Source: Mycobacterium neglectum
GTDB taxonomy: Bacteria; Actinomycetota; Actinomycetes; Mycobacteriales; Mycobacteriaceae
Length of the DNA stretch: 64,000 bases
NCBI RefSeq assembly: GCF_002591975.1
Contig: NZ_NVQE01000001.1
Coordinates: 124,001-188,000 of the forward strand
Reading direction: 5' to 3'
Both the position numbers and the translations under genes were made by a program. The notes beneath the pieces are model-generated. The model did not search any database. It worked only from the letters and a program-made list of their open reading frames with translations, and was not told the DNA's origin. Below are positions 49,409 through 60,306 of this stretch, in pieces; position 1 is the stretch's first letter; the number at the start of each line of letters is the position of its first letter.

Positions 49409-50763
49409 CCACGATCGTCCGACTGGTGGGAGCCAGTGCATTCGCAGTCATGCCGCTGTGGACAGCGCCGGCCGCAGTTGCGGTGACGCCGCCGGTCGTC
49501 GACATGTCGACACTGCCCAAGCCGGGATCGCCAGCACCGCCGCAACGCACCGAACAACAGGGGCAGTGCGTGGTTTCCGCCGTTTCCACCGACAACGCGA
49601 TTGAGAACACCGTCGACGATCTGCTGAGGCTGCAGGATGTCTGGCCACTTACGCGGGGTGCGGGTCAAACAGTCGCCGTGATCGATACCGGCATATCGCG
49701 ACACCGTCTGCTCCCCCACCTCGTCCCCGGCGGTGACTATGTGTCGACCGGTGACGGCACCGCAGACTGCGACGGTCACGGCACGGTTGTCGCCGGGATC
49801 ATCGGTGCGTCTCCGGACGCGGAAACCGGATTCAGTGGAATCGCGCCCGAAGCCACTATCATCAGTATCCGCCAGTCCAGCAACAAGTTCCGGGCAGCCG
49901 ACGATCCGTCCGGGATCGGGTTCGGCGATGTCGACACCCTGGCGATGGCGGTGCGTACCGCGGCCGATTTGGGAGCGACCGTGATCAACGTGTCGACGGT
50001 CGCGTGCCTGTCGACAAAGGACGAATTGGACGACCGCGCTTTGGGTGCAGCGCTGGCCTACGCGGTCGACGTCAAGAACGCGGTGGTGGTGACCGCGGCC
50101 GGAAACGTCGGCTCGGCCGGCCAGTGCTCCGATCAGAATCCGACAACCGACCCCCGCCGACCCGGGATGCCCAACTGGTCCGACGTCAACACCGTGGTGA
50201 CTCCTGGCTGGTACGACGATTATGTGCTGACCGTGGGCTCGGTGGGCCGCGACGGTATGCCATCACCGTTCAGCCTCGCCGGACCGTGGGTCGACGTCGC
50301 CGCGGTGGGCGAAGGGATCGTGTCGTTGGACCCCGATCGCGAAGGACTGATCGACACGCTCGTCACGACCGGTGACGAGGAGCCGATTTCGGGGACGAGT
50401 TACGCCGCACCCGTCGTCAGCGGAGTCGTCGCGCTGCTGAGGTCGCGAGCACCCGAACTGACCGCGCGACAGGTCATGGCGCGCATCGAAGATACGGCGC
50501 AGGCACCCTCCGCCGGTTGGGATCCCGCTGTCGGCAGCGGTACGGTCGACGCGCTCGCCGCGGTGAGTGCAGGCCCGGGATCGCACCTCGCCGGAAGCAC
50601 ACCTCGGCCGCTGCTCATGCCCGGTGTCGAGGCTGCCGAGCCCCCCAACCACTTTGCGATGCGAGGGGCCGCCCTGTGTGTCGCGGCGTCGATCGCGCTG
50701 GTTGCGACGACGGTGGCGGCGAGGCGGCTACGGCGTCGGACCGACGCTGTCCCGCTCGACTGA
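49405..50763 (+). CDS. mycP4: ESX-4 mycosin protease MycP4
   Basis: The 452-residue subtilase has an N-terminal signal (ASAFAVMPLWTAPAAVAVTP), the catalytic triad D94 (AVIDTGIS), H125 (DGHGTVVAG) and S332 (ISGTSYAAPVVSG), and a C-terminal transmembrane helix (LCVAASIALVATTVAARRLRRR). Mycosins process ESX substrates and hold the membrane complex together. It overlaps eccB4 at the 3' end by 36 nt, convergently. Confidence 0.96.
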   Translation: MTTIVRLVGASAFAVMPLWTAPAAVAVTPPVVDMSTLPKPGSPAPPQRTEQQGQCVVSAVSTDNAIENTVDDLLRLQDVWPLTRGAGQTVAVIDTGISRHRLLPHLVPGGDYVSTGDGTADCDGHGTVVAGIIGASPDAETGFSGIAPEATIISIRQSSNKFRAADDPSGIGFGDVDTLAMAVRTAADLGATVINVSTVACLSTKDELDDRALGAALAYAVDVKNAVVVTAAGNVGSAGQCSDQNPTTDPRRPGMPNWSDVNTVVTPGWYDDYVLTVGSVGRDGMPSPFSLAGPWVDVAAVGEGIVSLDPDREGLIDTLVTTGDEEPISGTSYAAPVVSGVVALLRSRAPELTARQVMARIEDTAQAPSAGWDPAVGSGTVDALAAVSAGPGSHLAGSTPRPLLMPGVEAAEPPNHFAMRGAALCVAASIALVATTVAARRLRRRTDAVPLD

Positions 50764-52077
50764 GGCGCTTCCGACGCTGAGTTCGGGACCGCGCGGCAAC
50801 TGAGCGAGCAGCGTCCACGGCGCAGACACCGGGTTCGCCAGGCCCAGGCGTTGGGCCGCATCCTCGTCACGTATCCCGAACACCACACCCGCGTCGTTGA
50901 CGAAGAAAAGCGTGCCGGTCACCGCCCCCTCGCCGGCCACGCTCGTCGCGCGGACGAATGCGCTCCGCCCGGGCGGCATGGCGAAACTGTCGACATTTGC
51001 GCCCGTGTCGTCGGCCTGCGCAAGTCGCACGGCATGACCGTCTTCGGACTCCAGTGAATCACCGACGAGGACGGCTCCGGATTGCGTACAGAGCACCGGA
51101 TTTTCGGCGACACCGGCGCGATCGGGGAATGCGTCAACAGGAAGGGTGTCGAGAATCGGGGCATTACCGATGACATCCGGTGCCACGGTGACGACATCGC
51201 GCCGGGCCGAATAAGTGAACCTGATCAGGTCGGCCGCCACCTCGCCGACCCGCTGGACGCCGTCCGCGAGCACGACGTAGAAGTCAGCGGAATCGGCGCG
51301 AGTCAGTCGCACCACGGTGCCCACCGGCGAACCGGGCAGCACCGATGCGACGCCGGCCGCGGGGATGGCAGGCGCGGTGATCTCCGGCACCTCAGGTACC
51401 GCGTCGAGCAGAGCACGTGAAACCGGCCGTGGTGCAATGCCTTCGAGCTTGAGCGCGCGGACAGCGGCGTGGTTGCGCAGGTCTACCTTCGCCCGCCGCC
51501 CGTCGTAGAGCAGGTAAGTCGTGGCCGCGCTCTCACCTCGTGCGGTGACGAGTGCCGTCCGGCTCGAATCAAGGTGTGTTGGCGGGCGACCGACCAGAAC
51601 CGTGGTTCGCCCTGCGGCGTCCTCGCACACCGTCCAGACCGATTCGTCCGCGCCGAGTGAAACCCCAATCGTGTCGGGGGCACCGGGAATACCCACGAGT
51701 GGCCCGCGCTTGGTGCGGTCCAGCGCCGAGGTGCTGACCAGGTCGGGTTCGTCCGGCGCGCCGGTGATCAACCGCGCGGACGCCAGGTTGAGCGCGGGAT
51801 GCATGGTTTCACCGATACGTACGTAAAGCGCACCGGATTCGCGGGCCGTGACGATCGCCGCGCCGCCGACATCGCCTCTCGGCTGAAAGAACGCGAGAAC
51901 CGCGCACACCGCGACCGCGATGGCCGCCAGCACACACCCGGCAGCCAGCGAAAGCGACTGCGCACGAAGCGGATCGTCGAGCATGCGAACATCGCCGCGC
52001 ACCAGCGCGTTTTCCATCCGCCGCACCAGGAAGCGATATCCGTTGACCTGCAGTCGGTTTGTCGAATGTCCAGCCAT
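50728..52077 (-). CDS. eccB4: ESX-4 subunit EccB4
   Basis: The 449-residue protein starts with the conserved HSTNRLQVNGYRFLVRRMENALVRGDVRM, then one transmembrane helix (SLAAGCVLAAIAVAVCAVLAFF, about 47-68) and a large periplasmic part with the repeats seen in EccB (LYVRIGETMHPALNLASARLITG, PVGTVVRLTRADSADFYVVLADGVQRVGEVAADLIR). EccB forms the periplasmic part of the ESX pore. ATG 52077 follows GGAGGGG closely; TTG 52092 is the other option. Confidence 0.95.
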   Translation of the reverse strand: MAGHSTNRLQVNGYRFLVRRMENALVRGDVRMLDDPLRAQSLSLAAGCVLAAIAVAVCAVLAFFQPRGDVGGAAIVTARESGALYVRIGETMHPALNLASARLITGAPDEPDLVSTSALDRTKRGPLVGIPGAPDTIGVSLGADESVWTVCEDAAGRTTVLVGRPPTHLDSSRTALVTARGESAATTYLLYDGRRAKVDLRNHAAVRALKLEGIAPRPVSRALLDAVPEVPEITAPAIPAAGVASVLPGSPVGTVVRLTRADSADFYVVLADGVQRVGEVAADLIRFTYSARRDVVTVAPDVIGNAPILDTLPVDAFPDRAGVAENPVLCTQSGAVLVGDSLESEDGHAVRLAQADDTGANVDSFAMPPGRSAFVRATSVAGEGAVTGTLFFVNDAGVVFGIRDEDAAQRLGLANPVSAPWTLLAQLPRGPELSVGSASVERDSVGPTP

Positions 52078-52150
52078 CCCCTCCCCCGCCAACAGCCTAA
52101 CGGCCGGCGGAGGACGGTTAAGACACAGATTTCAGCGCCAGCGCAGCCCT

Positions 52151-52729
52151 TTATCGAGTGTGGCGCGATGGCGGCCGGGACCGACGTTCGCGATAGGCCG
52201 CGACGTGTTGGCGGTTTCCGCAGTTTCCGGTGTCGCAGAACTTTCCCGAGCGATTGCGCGAGAGGTCCACCAATACCGCGTCGCAATCGGACGCGGCGCA
52301 GATCTTGAGCCGGCGCAACTCGCCGATGCGGATCAGGTCGGCCAGCGCCATGGCCATCTCCGCCCCCATCCGCTGCCAGAGTGGATCGTGCACCGACGCC
52401 AGGTGCAGGTGCCACTCGGGCATCTCCGCATGGCGGGTCAGCCACGGTGCTGCGTGGGTGTCGCTCAGCAGTGCATTCACCAGAGAAACCGCTTGCTCCT
52501 CGTCGCCGGCGACGGACCAGATCGCGCCGAGCCGCTCCCGCAGGCGATGCACCGAATCCAGTTCAGCCGCATCGCGGTCGCGTCTGCCGGTCCAGCCGAA
52601 CCCATCGAGGTATACATCGAGTTCCCCCAGGTGAGCGAGCTGTTCGCCATCAATCCGGTCGCTGTTCACCAGCACACATGCGGCGCGCAATGTGAGCTCA
52701 GTGTCATGACTGAAAAGCATTTGACTCAT
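52151..52729 (-). CDS. CGNR zinc-finger transcriptional regulator
   Basis: The 192-residue protein has an ABATE-like N-terminal domain (HDTELTLRAACVLVNS) and the C-terminal CGNR zinc finger CAASDCDAVLVDLSRNRSGKFCDTGNCGNRQHVAAYRERR with four Cys. CGNR proteins are stress-linked regulators. It is divergent from an EamA exporter with 66 nt between the starts, so it most likely regulates that gene. The ATG at 52729 follows AAGGGGG. Confidence 0.9.
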   Translation of the reverse strand: MSQMLFSHDTELTLRAACVLVNSDRIDGEQLAHLGELDVYLDGFGWTGRRDRDAAELDSVHRLRERLGAIWSVAGDEEQAVSLVNALLSDTHAAPWLTRHAEMPEWHLHLASVHDPLWQRMGAEMAMALADLIRIGELRRLKICAASDCDAVLVDLSRNRSGKFCDTGNCGNRQHVAAYRERRSRPPSRHTR

Positions 52730-52795
52730 GACCCCCTTCCCGGCTACGGTCATGACCAAAGTTAATTTTACTCATTACATGCCGGAGGTGCACCC

Positions 52796-53803
52796 GTGAC
52801 CGCGAATCAGGCCCGCGCGTCCGTCGACCATTTCCGGCTCGGGCTGTTGTTCGCCGTCGGTTCCGCCCTTGCATTTGGGTCATCGGGTCCGTTCGCCAAA
52901 GCGCTGATGGAGGCTGGCTGGACACCGACGGCAGCCGTCGTCGCCCGCCTCGCCGGCGGCGCCCTGGTGATGGCCGTGTTCGCAACGATCGTTCGGCCCG
53001 GCTGGGTCCGCGAGGCGCTGCGCCACACGAAGACCGTCATTCTGTACGGGGCAATCCCGATCGCCGGTGCGCAACTCTTCTACTACAACGCGGTCGCGCA
53101 TCTGTCCGTCGGCGTCGCGCTGCTGTTGGAGTACACGGCGCCGATTCTCGTCGTCGCCTGGGTCTGGATGACCACGCGGCGCAGGCCGACCAACCTGACG
53201 CTCGTCGGCGTCGCATTGGCGGTTGCCGGAATCATGTTGGTGCTGAACGTGTTCAGCGGTGCTCATATCAACCTGGTCGGCGTCGGCTGGGGGTTGGCCG
53301 CTGCGGTATGTGCTGCGTGCTACTTCGTGATGTCGGCCAACGCCAGCAACGGCTCGGCCGACAGCGAGGGCGTCAACCCCATCACGCTGGCCGCGGCCGG
53401 CCTGGTGGTCGGCGCCGCTGCGGTCACGCTGCTGGGTGTCGTGGGCATCATGCCGTTGACGTTCACGACCAACGACACCGTCATCGCCGGGTGGACCACC
53501 TCGTGGTTGGTTCCGGTCGTCGCGCTGGGAGTGGTGGCCACCGCGGTCGCGTACACACTCGGCATCGTGGGCATCGCGATGTTGCGTCCACGGTTCGCCT
53601 CACTGGTCGGCCTGTCCGAGGTGATGTTCGCCGTGCTGGCGGCCTGGGTGCTGCTGGGCGAGGCGATGACGCCGATTCAGGCGGTCGGCGGAGCCGTCGT
53701 TCTGGTGGGCTTGGCGCTGGCCCGTCAGGGCGACCGCAGCGAGGAGTCCGCCGACGTGACACTGCCCGAGGGTGTGCCTGCCGGGCACGCGGCAGACCGC
53801 TGA
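52796..53803 (+). CDS. EamA/RhaT-family (DMT) exporter
   Basis: The 335-residue protein has about ten transmembrane helices in two EamA repeats (LGLLFAVGSALAFGSSGPFAKALMEAG with AQLFYYNAVAHLSVGVALLLEYTAPILVVAW; second repeat from LVGVGWGLAAAVCAACYFVMSA to LSEVMFAVLAAWVLLGEAMTPIQAVGGAVVLVG). Such carriers export amino acids or metabolites; the substrate is unknown. GTG 52796 has GGAGG 7 nt upstream. The paired CGNR regulator suggests induced expression. Confidence 0.93.
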   Translation: MTANQARASVDHFRLGLLFAVGSALAFGSSGPFAKALMEAGWTPTAAVVARLAGGALVMAVFATIVRPGWVREALRHTKTVILYGAIPIAGAQLFYYNAVAHLSVGVALLLEYTAPILVVAWVWMTTRRRPTNLTLVGVALAVAGIMLVLNVFSGAHINLVGVGWGLAAAVCAACYFVMSANASNGSADSEGVNPITLAAAGLVVGAAAVTLLGVVGIMPLTFTTNDTVIAGWTTSWLVPVVALGVVATAVAYTLGIVGIAMLRPRFASLVGLSEVMFAVLAAWVLLGEAMTPIQAVGGAVVLVGLALARQGDRSEESADVTLPEGVPAGHAADR

Positions 53804-53868
53804 CCTCAGATAATTGACGCGAGCGTCGACAGCAAGCGGTTGGCCGCAACCGGCCCCGATATGGGAAA

Positions 53869-54627
53869 ATGGCCGACGTGAGTTTGCTCCGGATGTCATC
53901 GCGGCTGGCCGTGGTCGTTTCGACCGTTTTCTGTGCTGCTTCAGCACTCGTCGCCCCGTCGGCGGTGGCGCAGCCCGGACACCAGCCCGGGCCCGTGCCC
54001 GGGCCGGGACCGTCCCCCGGGCCGATCGCGGCGAACGCACCCGGCCCCGTCGCGACGCAGGCATCGTCATGCTCCGACATCGAGGTCATCTTCGCGCGGG
54101 GAACCGACGACACACCAGGGCTCGGAACGCCAGGCTCGGCGTTCGTCAGTGCGCTGCGCCCGCTGGTCGGCGGTCGTACCGTGAGCTCGTACGCGGTCAA
54201 CTATCCCGCGTCGTACGACTTCCTGGCCGCTGCCGACGGCGCCCGCGATGCCGAGAACCGCGTCGCGATGATGTCGCAGCAGTGCCCGTCGACACGGATC
54301 GTGCTCGGCGGATACTCGCAAGGCGCTGCCGTCATCGACATGCTGGCCGGAGTCCCGCCGCTGGGCAACAAGATCGGCGACATCGGTTCGGCGGCTCCGC
54401 TGAGCCCGAGCCTGCAATCCAACATCGCTGCGGTAGCCGTGTTCGGCAACCCCGCAACGAAGTTCAGCAATCCGCTCACCAGCTCGGTATTCGGCGGTAG
54501 GGCGATCGACCTGTGCAAGGACGGCGACCCCATCTGCTCGGACGGCAGGAACCCGTTCGCACACAACGATTACGTGTCCGCGGGCATGGTTGCGCAGGCC
54601 GCGAACTTTGTCGCTGGACGGGTTTGA
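53869..54627 (+). CDS. Secreted cutinase-like hydrolase (first of three)
   Basis: The 252-residue protein has a Sec signal (LAVVVSTVFCAASALVAPSAVA), a Pro/Gly-rich linker (PGPVPGPGPSPGP), and a cutinase domain with CSDIEVIFARGTDD, the Ser nucleophile in LGGYSQGAAVIDML, and DLCKDGDPICSD followed by a His. Cutinase-like proteins (Culps) of mycobacteria act as esterases or lipases at the cell surface. The ATG at 53869 is used; the GTG at 53878 is equally possible, since the -10-like TATGGG (53860-53865) would start transcription near 53872. A small CGGTTG/CAACCG hairpin (53837-53852) precedes it. Confidence 0.9.
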   Translation: MADVSLLRMSSRLAVVVSTVFCAASALVAPSAVAQPGHQPGPVPGPGPSPGPIAANAPGPVATQASSCSDIEVIFARGTDDTPGLGTPGSAFVSALRPLVGGRTVSSYAVNYPASYDFLAAADGARDAENRVAMMSQQCPSTRIVLGGYSQGAAVIDMLAGVPPLGNKIGDIGSAAPLSPSLQSNIAAVAVFGNPATKFSNPLTSSVFGGRAIDLCKDGDPICSDGRNPFAHNDYVSAGMVAQAANFVAGRV

Positions 54628-54664
54628 CGGGTTCATCTCGGCTAGCGGCTACCCTGTTGATCTT

Positions 54665-55342
54665 GTGACCTTCGATCGACTCCGCAGCCGGCTCATCGTC
54701 GCGCTAGCCGCCACGCTGACCGCCTCCGCCGCGCTCCTCGCGCCCGCACTGTCCCCCACGCCGATCGGTGTCCTTGGAACCGCATCGGCCCAAGGTTGCC
54801 CCGACATCGAGGTCGTGTTCGCGCGCGGCACCAATGAGGACGCCGGCCTCGGCGTCGTGGGCGGCACCTTCGTCGACCAATTGCGGGGCAAGGTCGGCGG
54901 CAGATCCGTTGGCGCATACGCGGTCAACTACCCCGCGACGTTCGACTTCCTCAAGGCGGCCGCCGGGGCCAACGACGCGAGCGGCCACATCCAGTACATG
55001 GTGAACACCTGCCCCAACACCCGACTGGTGCTGGGCGGGTATTCGCAAGGTGCGGCGGTGATCGATGTGATCAGCGCTGTGCCGGTACCCGGCATCGGCT
55101 TCGACAACCCGCTGCCGCCCAACGTGCCCGAGCACGTCGCGGCGATCGCCGTCTTCGGCAATCCGTCCGCCAAGCTGGGTCTGCCCCTCACGGTCAGCCC
55201 CGTTTGGGGGGGTAGGTCCATCGACCTGTGCAACCCGGGCGATCCGATCTGCCAGACGAACGGCGAGGATGTCGCCGCACACCGGGCGTACGCGGGCGGG
55301 CCCACCAACGTGGCCGCCGACTTCGTCGCTGGACACCTCTGA
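54665..55342 (+). CDS. Secreted cutinase-like hydrolase (second of three)
   Basis: The 225-residue protein has a Sec signal (LIVALAATLTASAALLAPALSP) and a cutinase domain with CPDIEVVFARGTNEDAG, the nucleophile elbow LGGYSQGAAVIDV and DLCNPGDPICQTNGEDVAAH. It starts at a GTG (54665) 37 nt after the first cutinase gene. TACCCT (54650-54655) upstream could be a -10 giving a near-leaderless mRNA. It corresponds by order to cut3/cut4 (Rv3451/Rv3452). Confidence 0.9.
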   Translation: MTFDRLRSRLIVALAATLTASAALLAPALSPTPIGVLGTASAQGCPDIEVVFARGTNEDAGLGVVGGTFVDQLRGKVGGRSVGAYAVNYPATFDFLKAAAGANDASGHIQYMVNTCPNTRLVLGGYSQGAAVIDVISAVPVPGIGFDNPLPPNVPEHVAAIAVFGNPSAKLGLPLTVSPVWGGRSIDLCNPGDPICQTNGEDVAAHRAYAGGPTNVAADFVAGHL

Positions 55343-55387
55343 GCTGGACCTATACCGCTAGTCACGGGTGTGTCAATCGTTTTCCAT

Positions 55388-55393
55388 TAACAT
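55388..55393 (+). promoter_or_regulatory. -10-like element before the third cutinase gene
   Basis: TAACAT would place +1 at 55400, one base before the GTG at 55401, implying a leaderless or one-base-leader mRNA. No ribosome site precedes the GTG. No -35 was recognised. Confidence 0.4.
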
Positions 55394-55400
55394 CCGTGGG

Positions 55401-56069
55401 GTGATCCGCCGCCATCTGCTCACCGGCCTCGTCGCCGCCCTCGTTTTCGGTGCCCTGCTCGTCGCCCCTCAAACCGTCGCCACGCTGACGCCTTCGGCGA
55501 ATGCCCAGTCGTGCCCTGATGTCGAGGTGATCTTCGCCCGCGGCCGGCAGGAATCGGCCGGTGTCGGAAGGCTCGGCAATGCGTTCATCAGCGCGCTGCG
55601 CAACAAGACGAACAAGAACATCGACGTCTATGCGGTGCAGTACCCCGCCGACAGCGAGATCGACGTGGGCGCCAACGACATGAGCGGCCACATCCAGCAC
55701 ATGATTGCCACCTGCCCGGATACGCGGTTGGTCCTCGGCGGCTACTCGCTCGGCGCAGCAGTCACCGACGTGGTGCTCGCAGTGCCGTTCGCGTTCTTCG
55801 GCTGGGACAATCCGTTGCCGCCCGGCGCCGACACGCATATCGCCGCGGTCGCGCTGTTCGGCAACGGCGCCGCGTGGATTGGACCGATCACGAATTTCAA
55901 TCCGCTCTACCGCGAGCGGACCATCGAGTTGTGCCACGGCGCCGACCCCATCTGCAACCCGGCCGATCCGAACACGTGGGAAGACAACTGGCCCGCCCAC
56001 CTGGCCGGTGCGTACATCGACGCGGGCATGGCAAACCAGGCGGCCGACTTCGTCGCGGGTCGGATCTAG
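55401..56069 (+). CDS. Secreted cutinase-like hydrolase (third of three, GYSLG variant)
   Basis: The 222-residue protein has a Sec signal ([21 protein letters not shown]) and a cutinase domain with [17 protein letters not shown], the Ser elbow [13 protein letters not shown] (Leu where the other two have Gln) and [16 protein letters not shown]. The Gln of GYSQG contributes to the oxyanion hole region in cutinases, so substrate use or rate may differ. It starts at a GTG 58 nt after the second gene and overlaps truA by 4 nt at its 3' end. Confidence 0.88.
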   Translation: MIRRHLLTGLVAALVFGALLVAPQTVATLTPSANAQSCPDVEVIFARGRQESAGVGRLGNAFISALRNKTNKNIDVYAVQYPADSEIDVGANDMSGHIQHMIATCPDTRLVLGGYSLGAAVTDVVLAVPFAFFGWDNPLPPGADTHIAAVALFGNGAAWIGPITNFNPLYRERTIELCHGADPICNPADPNTWEDNWPAHLAGAYIDAGMANQAADFVAGRI

Positions 56070-56935
56070 TCGATCACCCGTAGATCGCGGGTGACCTTCG
56101 TACGGGCCTCGAGCTCGGCGTCGGGCGGATAGTCGACGCCGACGAGCGTCAGGCCCTGCGGCGGTGCCGCCGCGAACTCACTGGATCGGTTCGTCGCCTT
56201 CAACAGCGTGGCGCACCAGCCGGGTTCGCGGCGGTGTTCACCGACTGCCAGCAGTGCGCCCACGACCGACCGCACCATCGCCCAGCAGAACGCGTCCGCG
56301 GTGACATGGGCGGTGACCCGGTCTCCGTCGCGTGACCACTCCAGTCTCTGCAGATCGCGAATGGTGGTGGCGCCGTCGCGATGGCGGCAGAACGCCGCGA
56401 AGTCATGCAGTCCCAATAGATCCCGCGATGCCGCCGCAATGGCGTCGATATCCAGCGGCCGGGGCCACGCCGTGACGAAGCGGGCGTCCTGCGGTTCAAC
56501 ACCGTACGGCGCCGTTGAAAGACGGTAGACGTAGTGCCGGCGCAGCGCGGAGAATCGGGCATCGAAACCCGTTGCCGCGCGGCCGATGTCGAGCACTCGC
56601 ACATCGGTGGGTACGAACTTGGCAAGCCGTTGGACAAGCGGAAGAAACTCGCTCTGACCGGGTCGGGTCGTGCGGGGATACGCGTGCGGCAGCGCCTCGG
56701 CCGGCACATCGACATGGGCGACCTGCCCCGTGGCATGAACGCCGGTGTCGGTGCGTCCGGCCGCGCGAAGTTGCACCCGGGTGCGAAACACCGTCGACAA
56801 GGCGTCGTCGAGCACACCTGCCACGGTGCGCTGTCCGGTCTGTGCCGCCCAGCCCGCGAAGTCCGTTCCGTCGTAGGCGATGTCGAGACGAAGACGAACA
56901 AGCCCGCCACCGTTGTCGATGGCGGGCTTGTTCAT
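56066..56935 (-). CDS. truA: tRNA pseudouridine(38-40) synthase TruA
   Basis: The 289-residue enzyme has [26 protein letters not shown] and the catalytic Asp in [19 protein letters not shown], then [11 protein letters not shown]. It modifies U38-40 of many tRNAs. It lies 7 nt after rplQ. No clear ribosome site precedes the ATG at 56935, so coupling to rplQ is likely. Confidence 0.95.
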   Translation of the reverse strand: MNKPAIDNGGGLVRLRLDIAYDGTDFAGWAAQTGQRTVAGVLDDALSTVFRTRVQLRAAGRTDTGVHATGQVAHVDVPAEALPHAYPRTTRPGQSEFLPLVQRLAKFVPTDVRVLDIGRAATGFDARFSALRRHYVYRLSTAPYGVEPQDARFVTAWPRPLDIDAIAAASRDLLGLHDFAAFCRHRDGATTIRDLQRLEWSRDGDRVTAHVTADAFCWAMVRSVVGALLAVGEHRREPGWCATLLKATNRSSEFAAAPPQGLTLVGVDYPPDAELEARTKVTRDLRVID

Positions 56936-56942
56936 AGCTTCG

Positions 56943-57536
56943 CTATTTGGCGTCGTCGGCCTTCTCGTCAGCCTCGGCTTCGGCGACCTCTTCGGCGGCC
57001 TCAGCTTCCTGGGCCTCCTCGATCGCTGAGTCTTCCGCCTTGACCTCGTCGACGGTCTCTTCAGGACCGACCGCAGCCTCGGGCTCAACCGCAGCCTGCG
57101 GTGCCGCGGCAGCCGCGACCGGCGCGGCCTTCTTCGACGCTCCTGCACGGCGAGCGCGGTTGGCCTCATCGGTCACGGTCTTCTCCCGCACCAGCTCGAT
57201 GACGGCCATCGGGGCGTTGTCGCCCTTGCGTGCCTCCACCTTGATGATGCGGGTGTAGCCGCCGTTGCGGTCGGAGAAGAACGGACCGATCTCGGCGAAC
57301 AGCGTGTGCACCACGTCCTTGTCGCGGATCTTCTTCATCACCTCACGCCGATTGTGCAGCGTGCCCTTCTTGGCATGGGTGATGAGCTTCTCCGCATAGG
57401 GCCGCAACGCCCGCGCCTTGGGCTCGGTCGTCTTGATGCGGCCGTGCTCGAAGAGCGACGTGGCCAGGTTGGCCAGCAGTGCCTTCTGGTGCGAGGACGA
57501 CCCGCCGAGGCGAGGACCCTTTGTTGGCTTGGGCAT
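56943..57536 (-). CDS. rplQ: 50S ribosomal protein L17
   Basis: The first 120 residues are L17: [58 protein letters not shown]. The rest is an Ala/Glu-rich acidic tail ([17 protein letters not shown]), as in other mycobacteria, giving 197 residues. It follows rpoA. Confidence 0.97.
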   Translation of the reverse strand: MPKPTKGPRLGGSSSHQKALLANLATSLFEHGRIKTTEPKARALRPYAEKLITHAKKGTLHNRREVMKKIRDKDVVHTLFAEIGPFFSDRNGGYTRIIKVEARKGDNAPMAVIELVREKTVTDEANRARRAGASKKAAPVAAAAAPQAAVEPEAAVGPEETVDEVKAEDSAIEEAQEAEAAEEVAEAEADEKADDAK

Positions 57537-57611
57537 TGCGACTATCTCCTAAATGGGGCCGGCCCCCGTATCAGGTAGGACCGGGACGGTTCTCTTTCGA
57601 GAAATTGGGGC

Positions 57612-58739
<1,128 letters not shown>

Positions 58740-59345
58740 TTACTTCGAGTAGAGCTCGACGATCAGCTGTTCGGTCAGCGGGATGTCGATCTGCGCGCGC
58801 TCGGGCAGCTGGTGCACCAGGATGCGCTGACGTTCGCCGATGACCTGCAGCCAGCCCGGGATCGGACGATCGCCCGCGGTTTCGCGCGCGACCTCGAAAG
58901 GCAGCGTGTTGAGCGACTTTTCCTTGACGTCGATGATGTCGTACTGCGACACCCGGTAGCTCGGGATGTCGACCTTGACACCGTTGACCGTGAAGTGGCC
59001 GTGGCTGACCAGCTGACGCGCCATCCGGCGGGTGCGAGCCAGGCCTGCGCGGTAGACGACGTTGTCCAGCCGGCTCTCGAGGATGCGCAGCAGGTTGTCG
59101 CCGGTCTTGCCGGGCTGCCGGTTGGCCTCTTCGTAGTAGCGACGGAACTGCTTCTCCATCACGCCGTAGCTGAAGCGGGCCTTCTGCTTCTCCTGCAGCT
59201 GCTGGCGATATTCGCTCTCCTTGATCCGCGCGCGACCGTGCTGGCCGGGCGGATAGGGGCGCTTCTCGAACGATTGATCGCCGCCGACCAGGTCGACGCC
59301 GAGGCGACGCGACTTGCGGGTTGCGGGTCCGGTGTAACGAGCCAT
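58740..59345 (-). CDS. rpsD: 30S ribosomal protein S4
   Basis: The 201-residue protein has MARYTGPATRKSRRLGVDL and the S4 RNA-binding domain LDNVVYRAGLARTRRMARQLVSHGHFTVNGVKVDIPSY. It binds 16S rRNA early in assembly and often feeds back on its operon. No Cys zinc site is seen, as in C-minus S4 proteins. Confidence 0.98.
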   Translation of the reverse strand: MARYTGPATRKSRRLGVDLVGGDQSFEKRPYPPGQHGRARIKESEYRQQLQEKQKARFSYGVMEKQFRRYYEEANRQPGKTGDNLLRILESRLDNVVYRAGLARTRRMARQLVSHGHFTVNGVKVDIPSYRVSQYDIIDVKEKSLNTLPFEVARETAGDRPIPGWLQVIGERQRILVHQLPERAQIDIPLTEQLIVELYSK

Positions 59346-59359
59346 TATCTGTAGTCCTC

Positions 59360-59779
59360 CTAGACCCGGCGCCGCTTGGGCGGACGGCAGCCGTTGTGCG
59401 GCTGCGGCGTGACATCGGCGATCGCGCCGACCTCGAGGCCTGCGGCCTGCAACGAGCGGATGGCGGTTTCGCGGCCCGAGCCCGGGCCCTTCACGAAGAC
59501 GTCGACCTTCTTGACGCCGTGCTCCTGCGCCTTGCGAGCGGCGTTCTCGGCGGCCAGCTGCGCGGCGAACGGGGTCGACTTACGCGAGCCCTTGAATCCG
59601 ACGTGCCCCGAGGACGCCCATGCGATGACGTTGCCCTGCGGGTCGGTGATCGTCACGATCGTGTTGTTGAACGTGCTCTTGATGTGAGCGGCGCCGTGCG
59701 GGACATTCTTCTTTTCCCGGCGACGGGTCTTCTGAGCCTTCTTGGGCGCTCCGCCTGCTACCTTCTTTGCGGGTGGCAT
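59360..59779 (-). CDS. rpsK: 30S ribosomal protein S11
   Basis: The 139-residue protein has [52 protein letters not shown] and the C-terminal [15 protein letters not shown]. It contacts mRNA near the exit of the 30S platform. Its ATG shares one base with the rpsM stop (TAATG). Confidence 0.98.
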   Translation of the reverse strand: MPPAKKVAGGAPKKAQKTRRREKKNVPHGAAHIKSTFNNTIVTITDPQGNVIAWASSGHVGFKGSRKSTPFAAQLAAENAARKAQEHGVKKVDVFVKGPGSGRETAIRSLQAAGLEVGAIADVTPQPHNGCRPPKRRRV

Positions 59780-60153
59780 TACTTGGCCTTCTTCTTACCG
59801 GCGATGGTGCGCTTCGGGCCCTTGCGGGTGCGCGCATTGGTCTTGGTCCGCTGGCCACGCACCGGCAGGCCGCGGCGGTGCCGCAGACCCTGGTAGCAGC
59901 CGATCTCGATCTTGCGGCGGATATCGGACTGCACCTCGCGGCGCAGGTCGCCCTCCACCTTGAGGTTGCCCTCGATGTACTCACGCAACTGGGACACCTG
60001 ATCGTCGGTCAGGTCCTTGGTGCGCAGGTTCCGGTCGATGCCGGTGGCTTCCAGGATCTCCTGGGAGCGGGTACGGCCGACGCCGTAGATGTAGGTCAGG
60101 GCGATCTCCATGCGCTTATCGCGCGGGAGGTCAACGCCCACTAGACGTGCCAC
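59779..60153 (-). CDS. rpsM: 30S ribosomal protein S13
   Basis: The 124-residue protein has [34 protein letters not shown] and the end [34 protein letters not shown]. It bridges 30S and 50S. The GTG at 60153 has AAGGA 10 nt upstream. Confidence 0.98.
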   Translation of the reverse strand: MARLVGVDLPRDKRMEIALTYIYGVGRTRSQEILEATGIDRNLRTKDLTDDQVSQLREYIEGNLKVEGDLRREVQSDIRRKIEIGCYQGLRHRRGLPVRGQRTKTNARTRKGPKRTIAGKKKAK

Positions 60154-60306
60154 AGTGGTGTGTTCCTTCTCGTTGCGGAGGTCTGTTCCCAGTCCGTTCC
60201 CGACGGCGTCGGGGTTTGGCCTCCGTGCCAAACGTGGGCAAGCGGCGTATCCGCTCAGTGGTACCGGGATTTCGTCATTGAGTTGTCTAGGGAAGCGGAA
60301 GCGCGA

